Source: Chionoecetes opilio (lineage: Eukaryota > Arthropoda > Malacostraca > Decapoda > Majidae). Taken from it: a DNA stretch of 64,000 nucleotides. The notes below the pieces were generated by a model, which was not told where the DNA came from, did not search any database, and saw nothing but the letters and a program-made list of their open reading frames with translations. Positions 63,916 through 64,000 of this stretch are shown here, piece after piece; positions within the stretch are counted from its first letter, which is position 1, and each line of letters opens with the position of its first letter. Location: the NCBI GenBank assembly GCA_016584305.1, contig JACEEZ010002765.1:42501-106500 (forward strand), read 5' to 3'. A program made the position numbers and the translations under genes.

Positions 63916-64000
63916 TAATTACAACTACATTACACAAGTATTACAAGTACTAAAGCTACAGGTTTGTGCTGGATCATCTGTGTCATTCACTAACTACACA

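Overview
This window looks like nuclear DNA from an arthropod, most likely a decapod crustacean (inference). Evidence: interstitial TTAGG-type repeats (58,240-58,440; 22,770-23,145), very dense GA, GT and CT microsatellites, many minisatellites, split genes with kilobase introns, tRNA-headed SINEs, and CR1-like, jockey-like and Ty3/gypsy-like retroelement remains. Coding sequence is only a few percent of the window. All gene models below were built by eye from splice signals and protein similarity.

Three host genes can be supported. (1) 4,387-6,773, minus strand: a small membrane-protein gene. Exons 1 and 2 encode an 85-residue single-pass protein that ends at an in-frame stop inside exon 2. 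Exon 3 encodes a second 98-residue single-pass protein in the same transcript. Skipping exon 2 would instead fuse exons 1 and 3 in frame. (2) 22,187-40,498, plus strand: a complete six-exon gene for a 212-residue INO80-type subunit. It has a TFPT/INO80F-like coiled coil followed by an Nhp10-like HMG box, and intron 1 is about 14 kb and full of transposons. (3) 43,902-63,776, minus strand: the 3' half of an LRCH gene (leucine-rich repeat and calponin-homology protein); the LRR exons lie beyond the window. It has two alternative last exons. Both complete the CH domain, but the proximal one adds a C-terminal transmembrane anchor and the distal one ends as a soluble protein. Genes 2 and 3 are convergent, about 3.4 kb apart.

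The rest is mobile and repetitive DNA. From 7.3 to 17.1 kb there are two near-identical tandem copies of one unit (37-bp minisatellite, CT microsatellite, Tc1-like transposase, CR1-like LINE remnant, unique flank), separated by a 190-base N gap, so false duplication in the assembly is likely. From 17.6 to 21.0 kb lies a degraded LINE with an esterase-like domain, an endonuclease-like motif and a reverse transcriptase. From 25.8 to 34.0 kb two copies of one dispersed repeat each carry precise insertions, one of them a nest of elements within elements. At 34.0-35.6 kb is a broken gypsy-type pol fragment. Several families of short inverted-repeat elements recur throughout, including a five-copy TTAA-flanked family.

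I found no wholly new system. The most interesting points are the two-ORF small membrane gene, the TFPT plus HMG-box architecture, the LRCH anchored/soluble switch, and two minisatellites that each start at a stop codon and are built from the gene's own last codons.
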